In this document: in pieces, positions 1 to 13,400 of the stretch | How the letters are laid out: every line of letters starts with the position of its first letter | Numbering within the stretch: the stretch's first letter is position 1 | Assembly: GCF_019925205.1 (NCBI RefSeq) | Contig: NC_083563.1 | Location: 3,162,001 to 3,226,000 of the forward strand | Direction of reading: 5' to 3' | Source: Metopolophium dirhodum | Lineage: Eukaryota > Arthropoda > Insecta > Hemiptera > Aphididae | Length of the DNA: 64,000 nucleotides | Program-made: the position numbers and the translations under genes | Notes under the pieces: model-generated | What the model was told of the DNA's origin: nothing | Database searches by the model: none | The model's input: the letters and a program-made list of their open reading frames with translations, nothing else

Positions 1-2219
1 TGTATAATATTTCTTTTATCTATTTGACAGACATGCTAAAATTTATCAAACATCGCTTCCATTAAAAACTAATTATGATTGTTATTAAAATATTTATGTA
101 CGACAGCTTAAGTATTGTTATTATTAATATAATATGACTATTATAGGGTATTGTTATTACAAAAATAATAAATATTTCGTTACTTAAACATTTTGTAAAA
201 TTGTATTTTTTATATTCTATAATTTCCGAGGGAAGATGAATATTTCAAAAAAAAAATGCTATTATAATAATAATTGAATATTTTCATGTTGTGTAATTGT
301 TATATACATGTTTGTAAAAACATTAGTATTATCAATATTAAAAATAAATAATAATAACAAGCGTGAGATTACATAAACTTTATTTTATGAATTTAAAATC
401 GTGAACATTTATTTTTTCTAGTTAAAAAATAAAAATGTTTTAGGAAAATATATTGTTTTAATATATTTTACGATCTATAACTCTGTACCTAGAGGCACAA
501 AAAGAATATATTATGCTATTGGCCATATATTATATCTGAGAAAAAATAATAAGCACAATTTTTAAAAGAAGTCACTCACTGGGCATTATTTAAACTATAG
601 TTTTATTGAATAACTTGTTTATATGAATTGTAATAAATGGTGATTCTATTAAATGTAAATATTATTTTTTTTCGAATTTTCTGAACGTTTTTGGAAATAT
701 TTGTATTAGATAGGTACTTAATTTGTAATAATTTTTTGAATTAGCCTGAACTAGTGATATTTGGCCAGTAAAGATTTTTATCATTAATAATAAATTATAT
801 CACACTAATATTGTATACATATTATAATATACTATCGTATACTTCACATGTTTGGAAAAAAATACAATTATAGGTATTGTAAAAAATATGCCATTTAAAT
901 TAAATATGTTGAATTGGAATAATTAACTAACATAAAATATAATATAATATTTTTTTCAAAATAAAATTATTAATATAAATAAAAATATTAATTTTACTTA
1001 CAATTGAAAAATTAATTAAACTATTGAAATAAAATAAAGACTGTGCAAGTGAAATAAGAAAAGGGTTTACCAAATGGAAAATAGAATATAAGAAATATAA
1101 AAAGGTTTTAACAAATTATATTTTTTTTTATTCCAAATTCTTGTCCAATGGAGTGTGATAAAAAATGTTCTTTTGTAATAAGATAAAGCACGACCAATTA
1201 ATACTAAATTGTCATAATTTCAATACAAATGATACAATTTTAAATGGATAGGTGTAAAAAATATCGTTGGATACTTGGATAAAGTGACTTAAAGTAAAAT
1301 AAAAATAATATATCATGGAAACTATACCACCTGAAGTTAATTTTCAATGTTTATATTACAAAAATTCGAAAGAATGGGATAACAAATAAAAAAATAGGTA
1401 ATTATTGATTAATAAAAAGTACATCACTTTTGAATCTATAATTATAAGTTAAAATAATGATAAATTATTAAATAAAAGGATAGGATCCCTACTTTCCCAT
1501 TATATGAAATTGTAAACATTGTAAATTAAATGTTATTATATAAATTCTACCACATGTTTAATCTTTAAGCCTTGTCATTTAACATAGTATTAACACATTA
1601 TTATGGATTAAATATAATATAGAATATTACATTTCTATACTCTCAAGTATCTTATTTTATAAATATATATATATATAAGCTGAGATAATATATCTTGTAA
1701 GTTGTAACATTGTCTTACAATTTACCAAACCACATTATGATCAGATGAATATTGGTCAGGAATTTTTTTTGAAAAATAAATGTATTACGTTTAAGATAAA
1801 GTGTCTGAAATCAATACAACTAGAAGTGTATACAATTCATAGGTAGTTTTTATGAATGCTGAATATTTCAAAAGGAATTAAATTAAAATAGAAATGTCAT
1901 AAGTTTATAATATATTACACAAAACTGGACTAAAATTCCATTCAATAAAAATATTTATTTATATTAATATAATTCACAAATAATTGTCAATATAATCAAT
2001 TATGATAATGTTATCAAAATATTATAAGTCTTTTGGCAATAGTAAATCATTGGGATTACATGCCTGAAGAAGTTAAAGTCATTTCAACCAAGTCATTCTG
2101 TAAACATAATATATTGTGTTTATCGTTGATCAATGTTGCAAAATATCAAAAAATATGTAAGTATTAAAACAAACAACCTGTAGGCTTTAGGTGTATAATA
2201 TTAAAAAAATATATCAGAA
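1..2219. other. AT-rich gene-free stretch
   Basis: Long A/T runs, TA-rich microsatellite patches (for example the (TA)n near 1660-1676) and stop codons in every frame. I see no coding segment, RNA gene or recognisable transposon. It is consistent with insect intergenic or intronic DNA. Confidence 0.5.
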
Positions 2220-2920
2220 ATTCTATTAGCGCATTCAAACGCGTTTGCATTATTTTATTCGAATGATATGGATTCGAATATCAAATACTAATATTCTAAG
2301 TAATGGTTTTATCTCGTTCACAGTGAAGTCGAGTTCACAGTAGTTATGAATCGTATGGTCGTGTCGTGTGCATTCTATCGTATTCTGATTTACCGCGTTG
2401 TTATCAATAAACATGGTATCATTCACTAACCATATGATCTACCGAGAAATGTCCCGTGTTGGGACGAGTTTAACTTTTGGACACGCCACGACAGACGACA
2501 TAACTGTGATCCCGGCTTGATAACTCGAGCGATTTAACCGGGCAAATCTTTTTAGAAAAGTTTCGTCGACGTGCGATTTCTATTAGCAACCGTGTTTGTC
2601 AATTCGAGTGTCTAGAGAGAAGAAAGGCTTTCCGGGCCAGACCGCAGAAAACGAAATTAAATAATTTCATCATGTCATACATTTTGCCGCACATGCGTCG
2701 TAATTCGCGATTAAATTATCATGAATATTGTGTTCGGATTATATGGAAAATGCTATTGTTAAAAGCGACGTCTTATTTTACGAAGAGATTTCTGATATTT
2801 TGCTCTACGGTCTCGATACGGTCTTATTGTACGAGCAAACAGCATTCATCCGATTACAGATTCTTTAGCAACGGTGATTCGTGCACTTGTATGTCTCTGT
2901 GAAATAAGTCCCGCATGAAT
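2220..2920. other. G+C/CpG-richer island, possible promoter or 5' exon
   Basis: This stretch is visibly richer in G, C and CpG than the flanks, which are almost pure A/T. It contains a 76-codon open frame (2672-2902, plus) that I do not recognise and do not claim as a gene. In such AT-rich genomes, islands like this often mark promoters, untranslated exons or conserved regulatory DNA. Nothing here settles which. Confidence refers to the compositional island only. Confidence 0.3.
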
Positions 2921-3479
2921 ACCGTATGATATACTGCGCACGTTTCGTATACGATGAAAGATAATAATATACAAATGAAATGACATAACAATAATAATAA
3001 TAAACAGATAGAATAAAATCTCGTTTATTTCATTGAAATCCAGTTACAAATCTCCATTGTTATTTGCGGCAGTATACTTGTTTTTGCCGGTCGTTTCGTT
3101 TTTTAATGATGATAATTATTGTATGTTCTGTTATTGTATTACCTAGTTCCTATATTGATTTTGCCTAGCCCAATCTTGGTGTTTAATCACGAGATTGCGT
3201 TCAAAATGTAAAAAAAAAAACCGTTTCAAACATTAATTTACAGTGCAAAATACTAAGAAAGCGAAAAAGACACGAAAGTCTCAGAAATAATTACAAAAGT
3301 TCGACTTTAAGTTGTACCGGTATCGCGGTGGGATGTATATCAATATTATCACGTATACACAGTAAGTGCACTAGCGTTTTTTTATTTATTTTTTACTTGA
3401 TATTTATTTTACCGTGCACGGTAAACACCGTCCATCTTTGAAAAGGATTAATTTTACGCGCTAAAAAATTCATGACATC

Positions 3480-3692
3480 TATTGTGCGTGTGTATGTACC
3501 CATATGCGCCGTGCAAGCGCGCGCGATAAATCGAGGACAGTCACTCGTCTGGTTTTCATAACGCCAAGGAATTTCTCATGCGACAAGTTTAGATTAGTTT
3601 TATTTTTGTACTTTTTGAAACCTCGGAGCGGGGTGAAAAGACCTACACCGAAAACATCTCCCTAACGGCTGGTCGAAAATCAAAATACGCCA

Positions 3693-3727
<35 letters not shown>

Positions 3728-3960
3728 GAACACACGCACACACACCCACACCCACACCCACACTCGCGCTCGCCCGTGGGTATACCGTATACACTGGTAC
3801 ACGTACGAATATTTTGGCTCCAGTTTGAAACGTTTACTCGTGAATCAAACCCTCTTTCTTTCTCACCGCCCACACACGTTACTACAATATATACAACGCG
3901 AGGGCTGGTAAAGTTTTCACTGCCAATATAATTTATTCCTCGGTGTCCGGCTTTAAATCA
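3480..3960. other. CpG-richer island flanking a CA microsatellite
   Basis: A second G+C-richer block with several CpG clusters (for example near 3510-3530 and 3760-3790). The minus-strand open frame through 3600-3794 mostly translates the CA repeat and is not a credible gene. It could be a promoter or untranslated exon. No splice or start signal is decisive. Confidence 0.3.
3695..3764. repeat. (CA)n microsatellite, degenerating into CACACC repeats
   Basis: About 28 bases of uninterrupted CA dinucleotides are followed by interrupted CA and then CCCACA-type hexamers. It is an ordinary simple-sequence repeat and likely length-polymorphic. Confidence 0.9.
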
Positions 3961-5152
3961 CGACTAAGAGTTTCCACAGAGTTGTGTAAACGGAGAATAT
4001 GCCGCGTACTGTTCTTTTTTAACATTAATAAAATAAACTTTATAATTCAATTGTGTGGAAATGAATAGATATTTGATAAAACATCATTTCGTGTGTTTCA
4101 AATTGACTGTTAAGCAAGGCAATGCGTGTACCTATATAATATGAAATAAAAACTGTAAATGAGTACCTATATAATTTTATTTATTAATTACTCGAAAACC
4201 ACAATCAATAATTTATCATTCACATAATTACAATAAGTTATTGTTAATGTACACACAACTATAATACACGTTAAACATTTCAAGCTATACACTAAGACGT
4301 GTTATGCTGTACGTTATGTTAAAATTTTCAAAATTATTAATCGCTTAATGTCAATACGTAGCAAACCAACTTGTTGAAATTCATATTAAAATTACATTTT
4401 ATAAGGTCATATGAACAATTAGAGTTTTTAAGTATAGATTAATAGTCGCCTACTAATTCGCCATTTATTGATACTTATCGTATTGATAGAAGTATTTTAA
4501 ATCCTTGATATATTTTATTTTTTGGTTTTTCTGAGAACATTTAATTTTTTATTCAATTTATAAGTCCCTCGTTTTATTTTAATGTTCTTTTTAAACATTA
4601 AAATGTATAAACTGCTGAGAGTTATTAAATTAATTTTTCAAGCTTGGTGATTGGGTCGAAGATACGGAGAGACTTTTGAATAATATATACCAATTTGTAT
4701 TTTATCTTAAACAGTTCTTTAGTTTTTTTAATCTTCATTGACTGTGCAACGTGTAATAGATATTGTTATTTATTTAGATCGTAAATTTTAATAATCCACG
4801 ATTACAAAGCATTCAATTATATTATGTATTACTAATATTGTTATTACAAAATTATATTAATATTTTATAATAACTAACCACATTCCCCAATAGTGATTGG
4901 TTCTTACTTCTTGCAGTAAAACCTAAAAGCACTTTTATTACTAGTTAGGTAATCAATGATCACTTAAAATGAATATGTTTTATTCTTATGATTTAACAGT
5001 GCCAATATATTTTGTCAACTATGAAATATTTTGCGATTTTAACTCATTTCTAAAGATTTATAGATTATCTATGTCCACAGCAGCTTACATACAGGTATAA
5101 ACAAATAAAATCAACTTGGTACCTTTTATAGCGCCATATTAAATATTTAAAA
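3961..5152. other. AT-rich gene-free stretch
   Basis: No open frame of note, no recognisable repeat family and no RNA gene seen. Confidence 0.5.
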
Positions 5153-5449
5153 TCAACAAATCGGCAGCTTTTTGACATAGATATAAAGTGCAGCATCGGT
5201 AAAAAACAAAAGTTCGCAGCCATACTTTCGCGGACCCTCAAGGCTCAACTCGTATAAGAAGACATCCAAAGTTGGTAATAACGGTTGCGCCACATCATTA
5301 AATATTTTCCTAACAGTTTGGGAATTACATTTTGAAACTTTTCTGCGTGCTAATAGATACAACGTGGTTGAGAATACTTTTCTTTTTGAACAACACCAAT
5401 TATTACGTTTGCTCGCGCATCGGCTGTCAACGTCAATCTGGAGCGACAT
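5153..5449 (-). CDS. unrecognised 98-codon open frame
   Basis: An ATG-started frame of 98 codons with a TGA stop, in a stretch less A/T-biased than its surroundings. The predicted peptide is rich in Arg, Lys and Cys in its first 45 residues (for example RNNWCCSKRK) and hydrophobic near its end. I do not recognise a domain. It could be a real short gene, one exon, or a scrap of a mobile element. The open length is only modestly above chance for this composition. Confidence 0.25.
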   Translation of the reverse strand: MSLQIDVDSRCASKRNNWCCSKRKVFSTTLYLLARRKVSKCNSQTVRKIFNDVAQPLLPTLDVFLYELSLEGPRKYGCELLFFTDAALYIYVKKLPIC

Positions 5450-8400
5450 ATCGACTGCTGCAGTTTCTGAGTGAAAATGAAAAACTATAACATATTAAAC
5501 AGTGTATTCTGACCCCCTTTGTTCCCACCATCCATCAATAACATTATTTTTTAACTATTATACTTTTAAAATATCACTTAATAAAATTATTACTACATTT
5601 TAAGCCTTAATTATTACAATTTATTTGGTACTTTTTGGTTAACTTAAATTCAACATTTTTAATTTCGCACTTCTTGAAATAATCGAATCACATAGCTGTT
5701 TTATATAGACATTTTCAAAGTTGAATTAGTGTAATATCCATTAAGTGTTCAAATAGCTATGGGAATTATAGGCTGCAAGAAGCTGGTAGAGTCATATATA
5801 ATTTATTGTCAACGAGAGAATATAAACGAAGACAAATACGTCGAGTAACTCTATAGTGCATATACAATGTACGATACATATAAGGTATGACTAAAATATA
5901 ACACTGCATAATTTCTCAAAATATTTCGTTGCAACCTTCAAGTACCGAATAACTCAGCATAAATTGACTGGAATAAAATTGCTTATTTTGATTTTCAATA
6001 TTGTTCTATCGAATTATGTTTTTGGAAAAAAATAGTTGAATGTAGAGTTTTATTATTTTTATATTTACCATACATTGTTTCAAGAACAGTTGAATTCTCA
6101 TAGATGTTTGGTTTTGACTTTAGGCGTATTTATTATAACTATTAGATATGCATTTAATATAGGACTTGGTACTTTACGTTATTCACTAAGGATTTTGTGA
6201 CGGCTTGCTGATGAGCCAAATTATCTAACCAAGCCAATATAATATACCTAAGCTCGACTATACTTGAGAATCGAGATTACATGACGATAAAACTGAACTT
6301 AAAAGCATTATATATTGTACTATTTATATTTGATAACAACTAAGCATAATAGTAGATTAATACACTTTAAATGTGTTAATTTTTAGTCAACGCTAAACTA
6401 TATCAAGCTAACAAACATCCAATAAATACCTTTAAAAAAAAATTGAACAACATATTCAATTTGACAAATATTAGCAAACCAAAAAGATAATACTTATTAT
6501 AATGATTGATGAGATAAAATATTTATTTGTTATTGTCAGATAGATTTTTCAAACAAAAAAATATCCATTTGCATAAGAAAATCAACTCTACTAAAAAGTG
6601 ATTATTTACATGACTTAATACATCTCGAATAATAAAAAAAAAAATCATTATTTCTTTTGTCCTTTTACAAAATATAATACATTAACGCAACTAAATTATG
6701 TCGTGGTTAAATAATTTTACTGTACAAATTTTACGAGACTGCAAAAACGCTTGGTACAGCAAAATTAATATTAGAGCCGACATTTTATTTTTGTTATTAT
6801 CGATATCTCGTTATTTTTTATGTCATATACACGGAACAAACTTTTTTCATCGAAAAAAAAAAAACTAATTAATAATAATTGGTCACTGCGCTCTACATGA
6901 AATAAAATAGCTTAAATAAATTATCAAATATCAATGACTCGATTGTTTTGATGGAATATTTTTTCAATAATAAATCCAAACATTCTCGTTACTAAAATTA
7001 CTATTTGATGTTACAAACTCTCTCGAAATAATTCTGCTGGCATACCTACAAAAGAATCTTCTACGTATATACTGGAGTATGGTGTATCGTACTTAGGATA
7101 ATTATACAGTATTAAACTAATAACAAATAACATTGGAATGTGTTGTTTTTTTAGTACAAGTATAAAATGAAAAATATTAAAATATACATAAAGCAATATA
7201 ATCGAATACATATATAATATGTACATTCGTTACAATAAGCTATTATCTCGTGTTTGTTTTTTACTTTTCATATAAAATTAACGATACCAATATTATTATG
7301 TATCAATGAAGAGAACACCGTCGCAATCAGTGAATTTTATGTCAATATGTGTGTTGAGGTTAAATGTTACTACTTTTGTTTAAATATTAAGTTAATGTAG
7401 CCCAAAAACATATATAGTAGAAGCCTTTTACCAAATATATATACATATATATATATATAAAATATTTTATTTTATTTAAACTTGACGGGCGGAAGCCCAT
7501 TTAAGATATAGTATAGTATTTGGTATATAAATTTAGCAATAATATACAAAAATATACAGAATATATGAAAAAAGAGATTAAAAAAAAAACCATTCGTAAT
7601 TTTATGAAAGCTACATAATTAAAATTATAATATTATGCGGATTATAATACGCTAAAGTTTTTGCTATCGTTTTTCACGTTATAGTACTGAATTTTGATTT
7701 AAAAAAATCAGTGTATTTATGACTATCTGAGAACTGTATCAATTTTTGTTCGTAGTTTTCAAACTATTCGTTTAAAAATAATACATCAAATTTTTATTTT
7801 AATGTTTCGTTTTATATTATAGTTTTATCGTCAAGGTTTATATGTATTATTATATGATTGATGGTTAAATGCAATTAATTCAATATGCTTTATAAAACAT
7901 AATAAATATTTTAATAAATCAATGCATATTATACATACTAGCTATTAGACAAGGATTGAACGTAAAGACGATGATTTTGACATATATTTTAAATTATTTT
8001 GCTTTAAACATTTGATACATGTTCACAATAAATAATATCAAAATTAACCAATTGAAAAAAAAACCCTTCCTTTTCGACCTTTTGTTCAAAATCTATACAA
8101 TTACTTGCTTTGAAATGTAAAGGGGTTAAATAATACCCACAAAATGGATATTAAATAATAAGAATGATTTTTGTGGTAAATCAAAATCATATTTAAACCC
8201 ATCAACTATATTATGTTTGCCACATCATATTCAGCTACATATTTTGTTTGGTATCATAACTTTATCGTGCAATCAGACATTTGGATTAATTAATTAGGTA
8301 GTACATTACAATATTATAGAATCGCCAGAAAATAATATCCTAATGAATATATTGAAAAAAGTATACACTTGTAAGCTTTTAATATAAAATGCATGGGAAA

Positions 8401-8766
8401 TAATTGCGTTTGAATCAAAATCCACTGATATTTTTAAGCCCTTCGACAAATACTATTTTTTATGTTAATTACATCATTTTAAATTTAATTGAAATGTAAA
8501 TATAGTAATAAAGGTCTTTTGGTAGTGTGTCGTATGCAAAAGGCTAATTGGAATTGTTTTTTAAAACTTCTCATTACATGGTCGGCGAAATAATACAAAT
8601 GAAAGTTTAATAATAAAAATAATAATGCGTGAATTGCAGTCTAAAAATCAAGCCTCTCGTGTATTTTGTTGATCAGTAGTCAGGATCAGTAGTAGAACGA
8701 TCGATGATTGGAAGGTGATCCCCTTTTGTCAATCATATATGATTGTATACAAACGCATAGTAGGTA
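5450..8766. other. AT-rich gene-free stretch
   Basis: Homopolymer A/T runs and a (TA)n tract near 7436-7460. The open frame at 7011-7226 (minus) is low-complexity and hydrophobic and looks like chance. No gene or recognisable transposon seen. Confidence 0.5.
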
Positions 8767-9375
8767 TATAGGGTGATTTGCCAAAGTTCCTTACCAGGCT
8801 TACCAACTTCATTGTCCTTAAATAATGCATTTGTTCGAATTCTGACTTAAGTAATTGTTTAATATACCTTCTTTCCAATCACAGTTTAAATACTCAAATA
8901 TTTCATATAATTAAAGAGAGTATATAGTATGTGGTGATACAAATTTTTTTTTAATGAGAACCATTCATTTTTCCTGTAAGTTATTAAATAGATGATTTGT
9001 TTAATAATGGTGATGCATCTAAATCAAAATTCAAACAAGTAGTTTCTTAGTTATTAAACTTTATTTACTACGAATTTTAATCCTTGATAATGGTTTCACG
9101 TTAAATATAAAATAGATAAAGCATGTATTTATTTTTACATAATATCACTTACCTATAAAAAGATAGTTATGACAGAGAAAAAAAATTATCCACTAAATAA
9201 TTTACAGTAAAAGAAGAGTTTTCATATTTTGAAAACTGAAGTTTTTATTTTCACACGACAATTTATAAGTAACACACAAAATCCTAAAAATTTAAAAACC
9301 AGAATTTAAATAAATGTATCGTTAAAGCAAATAATGGAAGAGGAAAAGCATAAGTACTTGTAGAATCACCCTGTA
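8767..9375. mobile_element. mariner/Tc-like MITE (609 bp)
   Basis: The left end TATAGGGTGATT and the right end AATCACCCTGTA are inverted repeats (TAYAGGGTGATT in the common orientation). Each end abuts a TA dinucleotide, the target-site duplication expected of mariner/Tc elements. The interior has no transposase-like open frame, so it would be non-autonomous. The terminal repeats weaken beyond about 12 bases, which suggests age. Confidence 0.6.
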
Positions 9376-9869
9376 TAATGTATATATTTGTGTTTGTATT
9401 TCAACTCTGTGTATGAAATAATACTACTATTCGATGGTCGATATTTAAATTGAAACATACATTACAGCTGAATAATTACAGAATCACTAATTATTAGGAT
9501 CATTCCAACTGATTTAAGACGTTCCGGTTACGTGCATAATATACAATATATACAAATGAACCATTAAATCAATACGAGTAAATAATAATGTTTATAAATA
9601 GATTTGTATCTTACGCGCTGTCAAAAATATAATATCTACTAAATAAAAATGTTTGTATTCTTCGTTATTAAACACACTATAACAACATTTCGATGAAATA
9701 TTAGGTTAGGTCTCAATTATTGAGATCGGAAAAAGCATAAACGACATGCATAAAATGCAATATTCTGTTATATAAATACAAAAATACACTAGCATAACAA
9801 GACATCATGGTAAGGTGTTGCTTTAGGTTGGGTTAAACCAAATTAACATATAAATTAGCTTATTTTCAG
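9376..9869. other. AT-rich gene-free stretch, possible intron
   Basis: No open frame or repeat recognised. It ends in TTATTTTCAG, a good 3' splice acceptor preceding the candidate exon at 9870. Confidence 0.4.
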
Positions 9870-9929
9870 GACCTCGGAGAATGCCAAGAACCAAAACACA
9901 ACTCCCAGCATCCGCCGATGAGTAAATAG
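9870..9929 (+). CDS. candidate terminal coding exon (19 codons plus stop)
   Basis: Immediately after the acceptor-like TTATTTTCAG the sequence becomes G+C-richer and reads, in the frame beginning with the first exon base, as 19 codons ending KHNSQHPPMSK and then TAG. The codons contrast strongly with the A/T-rich surroundings. A 3' UTR could follow, with an AATAAA near 10116. I do not recognise the protein, and the upstream exons, presumably to the left across a long intron, were not identified. It might instead be a chance G+C patch. Confidence 0.35.
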   Translation, partial: DLGECQEPKHNSQHPPMSK

Positions 9930-12900
9930 ATACCGAGCACTCGTACGTACGTGGTTTCTCCATTGAATGGCTGAGAAGCGCTCATTGAAATCGTTTTTTT
10001 TTCAAAATAATGTATCTATATTATTTTGAAACCCAGGTGCTTATGACTATGACTGTGCCGATAATACATTACATGTAACGAGATTCAGTAGGTCTATAAA
10101 ATAAAATTGCATTGCGAATAAAATTTCGATTACGGGAATAACAATTAAAAAATAATAATAATAATAAAACAGCGCATAGGTACGTAGGTTATGCAATATC
10201 ACTATTTCTATGTCATTATTAAAAATATATAACTTATTCTTTATAAAGGAAAATTAAAATAATAAATTAACTGTGCTCACATAGTTTAGCAAACAAATAA
10301 TTTATTATACTTATACAATTTATATAATTTAAAAGTACCCATATAATTTCTAACTTTAAATCCTTTTAAAATATATTTTCATATATACACGTCTTATATT
10401 AATCTAAAACAATCATTGAAACATTAACATAGTAACCAATTTGATAAATAGTATAAGATGTATATATAATTTAAAAGTATAACAAAATGTTAACACACGA
10501 AAGAACATTCAACATATTATTATTATTATTATTATGTAATATTATGTTACATAATGTGCCAAATTCAGTAGTATACTATATGATTATATTATATTACGAT
10601 ATTATATATAAATTATATGATGACTCGTGAATAAATCACACGGTAAGGTAAAAAAAAAAAAAATACCATAAAGCATATCATTATATAGCATGACAATGAT
10701 TCTGTATAATATAAATAAATAATAATACTAGGAAATAGTATATAAATAGCAGATATCATCTGGAAGATTTAACAGTTTTAAATTGAAATTACATTAAAAT
10801 ATGTCGTATCTTCCAGATACACTCTGTGTAATGTGTATGTATTATATTCTAAACGAGTACCAGCGTGAAGTAAACATTTCCATAATATTTTGCAATCATG
10901 AGATTATTTTTATTTCGTTAATCAATACTATATAAGACAGTATTTTCAATATCACGTTAGTCGATTTCAATATTACATTTTACAAATTAAAATTAAATGT
11001 GCCCTTTTTACTTTTTAACCATAAATTACTTATTGTATTGTTGGAGATACGCTGTACAATTATTTTAATCGAAGCTTACACATGCTGGTCTCAATAAACA
11101 CATTATAACGTAGTACGTACACTAAAGCATTGTTGAAATTATAATAATATGAATATTGATTAATCGTTCATATGACAGTGAAGTTTGTGGATTTCCTATA
11201 GAATTGTATATTTTTCATTCAACATTTCTTGACAAAAGCTTTTATAAAGTTTTAACGTTAAAAACTAGATTATCTACTTTTTTATGGATTTTTTGTGTAG
11301 CTTACATTTTCTACCAGTACTTGCAGATAATTAATTTAGTGAAATAAACTATAATTTATCATAAAAAACACTACCTATTTAGAAAATTATAATTTTACAA
11401 ATAATTATTTTTTTTGAATTGATACAGTTGCTTGTTGCTACCTGGTGTATGGCATTTGTCTCTCTCCTCTCAACTTGGTACTGAATATTATGTAGATATT
11501 AAGCATAAAAATAAAAATAATAATTATAATAAATAAATGCGTTTTAAACTAAACTCGGTCCAAGCCACCCCGCTGACCTTTCTTACAACAATTTCTGATG
11601 GTTGATAGTATTTTTTAATAACGTTAAGAGAAATTATTGAGAAAATCAAAAACAGATTTTTCGTAAAACTTACCGACTATATATGATATTCATAATACAT
11701 GCAACTTTTTGAACTATTTCCCAACCCAAAGTTTCTTTAGAAAATAATCACACAATACACATCTTAACCACTAATATAGTAATATTATCATAGAATCACG
11801 CTGAATCTTAAAAAAAAGCACCTATATTATTGTACTATATTAAGTACATGAAAATATGATCTAATAATATATTGTATTCATATTAATATGCTAATAAAAA
11901 ACGAATTCACTAACGCGATCTTCAATATTTCTATCAACAATATTTCATATCGATATCAGTTTATTAATACTGATTGGCAAATTATATTATTGATAATTTG
12001 CTGGCCCAGTGGCATATTTTTTTATCTATAATAGATCACAGATTTTAATCCAATTGAAACAATAATTATGATACGGTCCAAGCTACCCTGAGAATAAATA
12101 AAACAAAACAGATATCATGTTCTTACAATGAATTTATGTGGCTTTCGAAAGCAATGAATATAATTGTGTCAAAATTATGTTTAAAATAAAAAAATCTTAC
12201 CATACATATTTTAATATAGAGTAGAAAGAGCCATGTGTCATGTGTGCTATTGTTTGTTTGCATAAGCTAACACAGATAAACGGATTAACATTATGTCATA
12301 TATTATACATTGATGATTGATATTATTTATATACCGTTGTACCTATTTATAAATATGAGGATAGTTTAAATATCATCAATAATCAATATACATAAACTGA
12401 CAATTCTAATGTTTATTTTATGGAATCAATTTATCATACAAATTATAAATATAATGGTTACCTTATTACATTTTAGGATATTCTAACGGACAGAAAAGTA
12501 TTTTTAGTTGTTGACCCATAAAATATAGAACTTTCACTGTTCATGAAAATGCAATAGTTCATCCGTCACTAGCAGAGATTGAAATATTAGACATACGTCT
12601 GTTTTGTTTGAGTTTGTTCAAATTTCCAACACGTGACGTTAAAAACAATAATATTATACCGTCGACTACACGTTGGATTTATTCGTATACGATATAAATA
12701 GCATAATATAGCAGGACAATAATTGTAAAAAAGCATATTATTTTTTTTTAGTTGGAAATTTAGATCAGTATTACAAATAATTGATATCATAATTTTAATG
12801 ATCATTCATTACGAGTGTGTTTAGTAGGTTTTTATACTGTGCGCATAAAATTCTATATTTTTCATTTACGTATAGTATCTATAATAATGTATCGGATTTT

Positions 12901-13001
12901 ATAAAAAACACACTGTCACGATTATCATAAAATTGTTAATTTTATAAAAACACAATACTTTGTAATAATAATTTTAATTTACATTCCTTGATGGTTTAAT
13001 A
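9930..13001. other. AT-rich gene-free stretch
   Basis: A short G+C-richer tail (to about 9970) follows the candidate exon, then A/T-rich DNA with a (TTA)n microsatellite at about 10514-10534. Two short similar segments (CGGTCCAAGC near 11557 and 12076) suggest a decayed dispersed repeat. The open frames at 11156-11347 and 12587-12805 are A/T-rich and look like chance. Confidence 0.45.
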
Positions 13002-13400
13002 CAGGGGTGTCCAACCCACGCCCCTCGGGCCGCATGCGGCCCTCACTTCAATCTAAAAACCATTAATTAATTGTACATTATAATATATTAATATTACGAG
13101 AAAAATGTATTTAAGAATATAAAACTACAAAATATTAAACATCAAAAAAAGATAAATTGTATTAGTGTTTTATCTTTATTGGCTCCGATAGCAATATTCC
13201 GTGTCATTTATCAACAAAAATATTTCTGCTTATTATTGGCTATAGTAAAATTATAAAAAAAATGTATTGTTGTATTAAATAATATAATTTAATCATTCAA
13301 ATACTCCATTTGAATGTATTAATATAAAAAGTATGTGGCCCACAACAACTTCTACCCATATGATGTGGGCCCAGTCTTCATAAAAAGTTGGACACCCCTG
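13002..13400. mobile_element. hAT-superfamily MITE (399 bp)
   Basis: The ends are perfect 14-bp inverted repeats, CAGGGGTGTCCAAC at the left and its complement at the right, a classic hAT terminus. The element is flanked by an 8-bp near-perfect target-site duplication, GTTTAATA at the left and GTTTAATG at the right. Subterminal G+C-rich segments include the palindrome GGGCCGCATGCGGCC. The interior is A/T-rich and non-coding, so it is non-autonomous. Confidence 0.85.

Noticed and set aside
3600..3794. Minus-strand open frame of 64 codons
   Set aside because: It mostly translates the CA microsatellite into Val/Cys repeats.
7011..7226. 71-codon minus-strand frame
   Set aside because: The peptide is low-complexity (Ile/Tyr/Leu), as expected from A/T-rich random sequence, with no domain.
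11156..11347. 63-codon plus-strand frame
   Set aside because: A/T-rich codons throughout, no composition change at its ends, and no recognisable motif.
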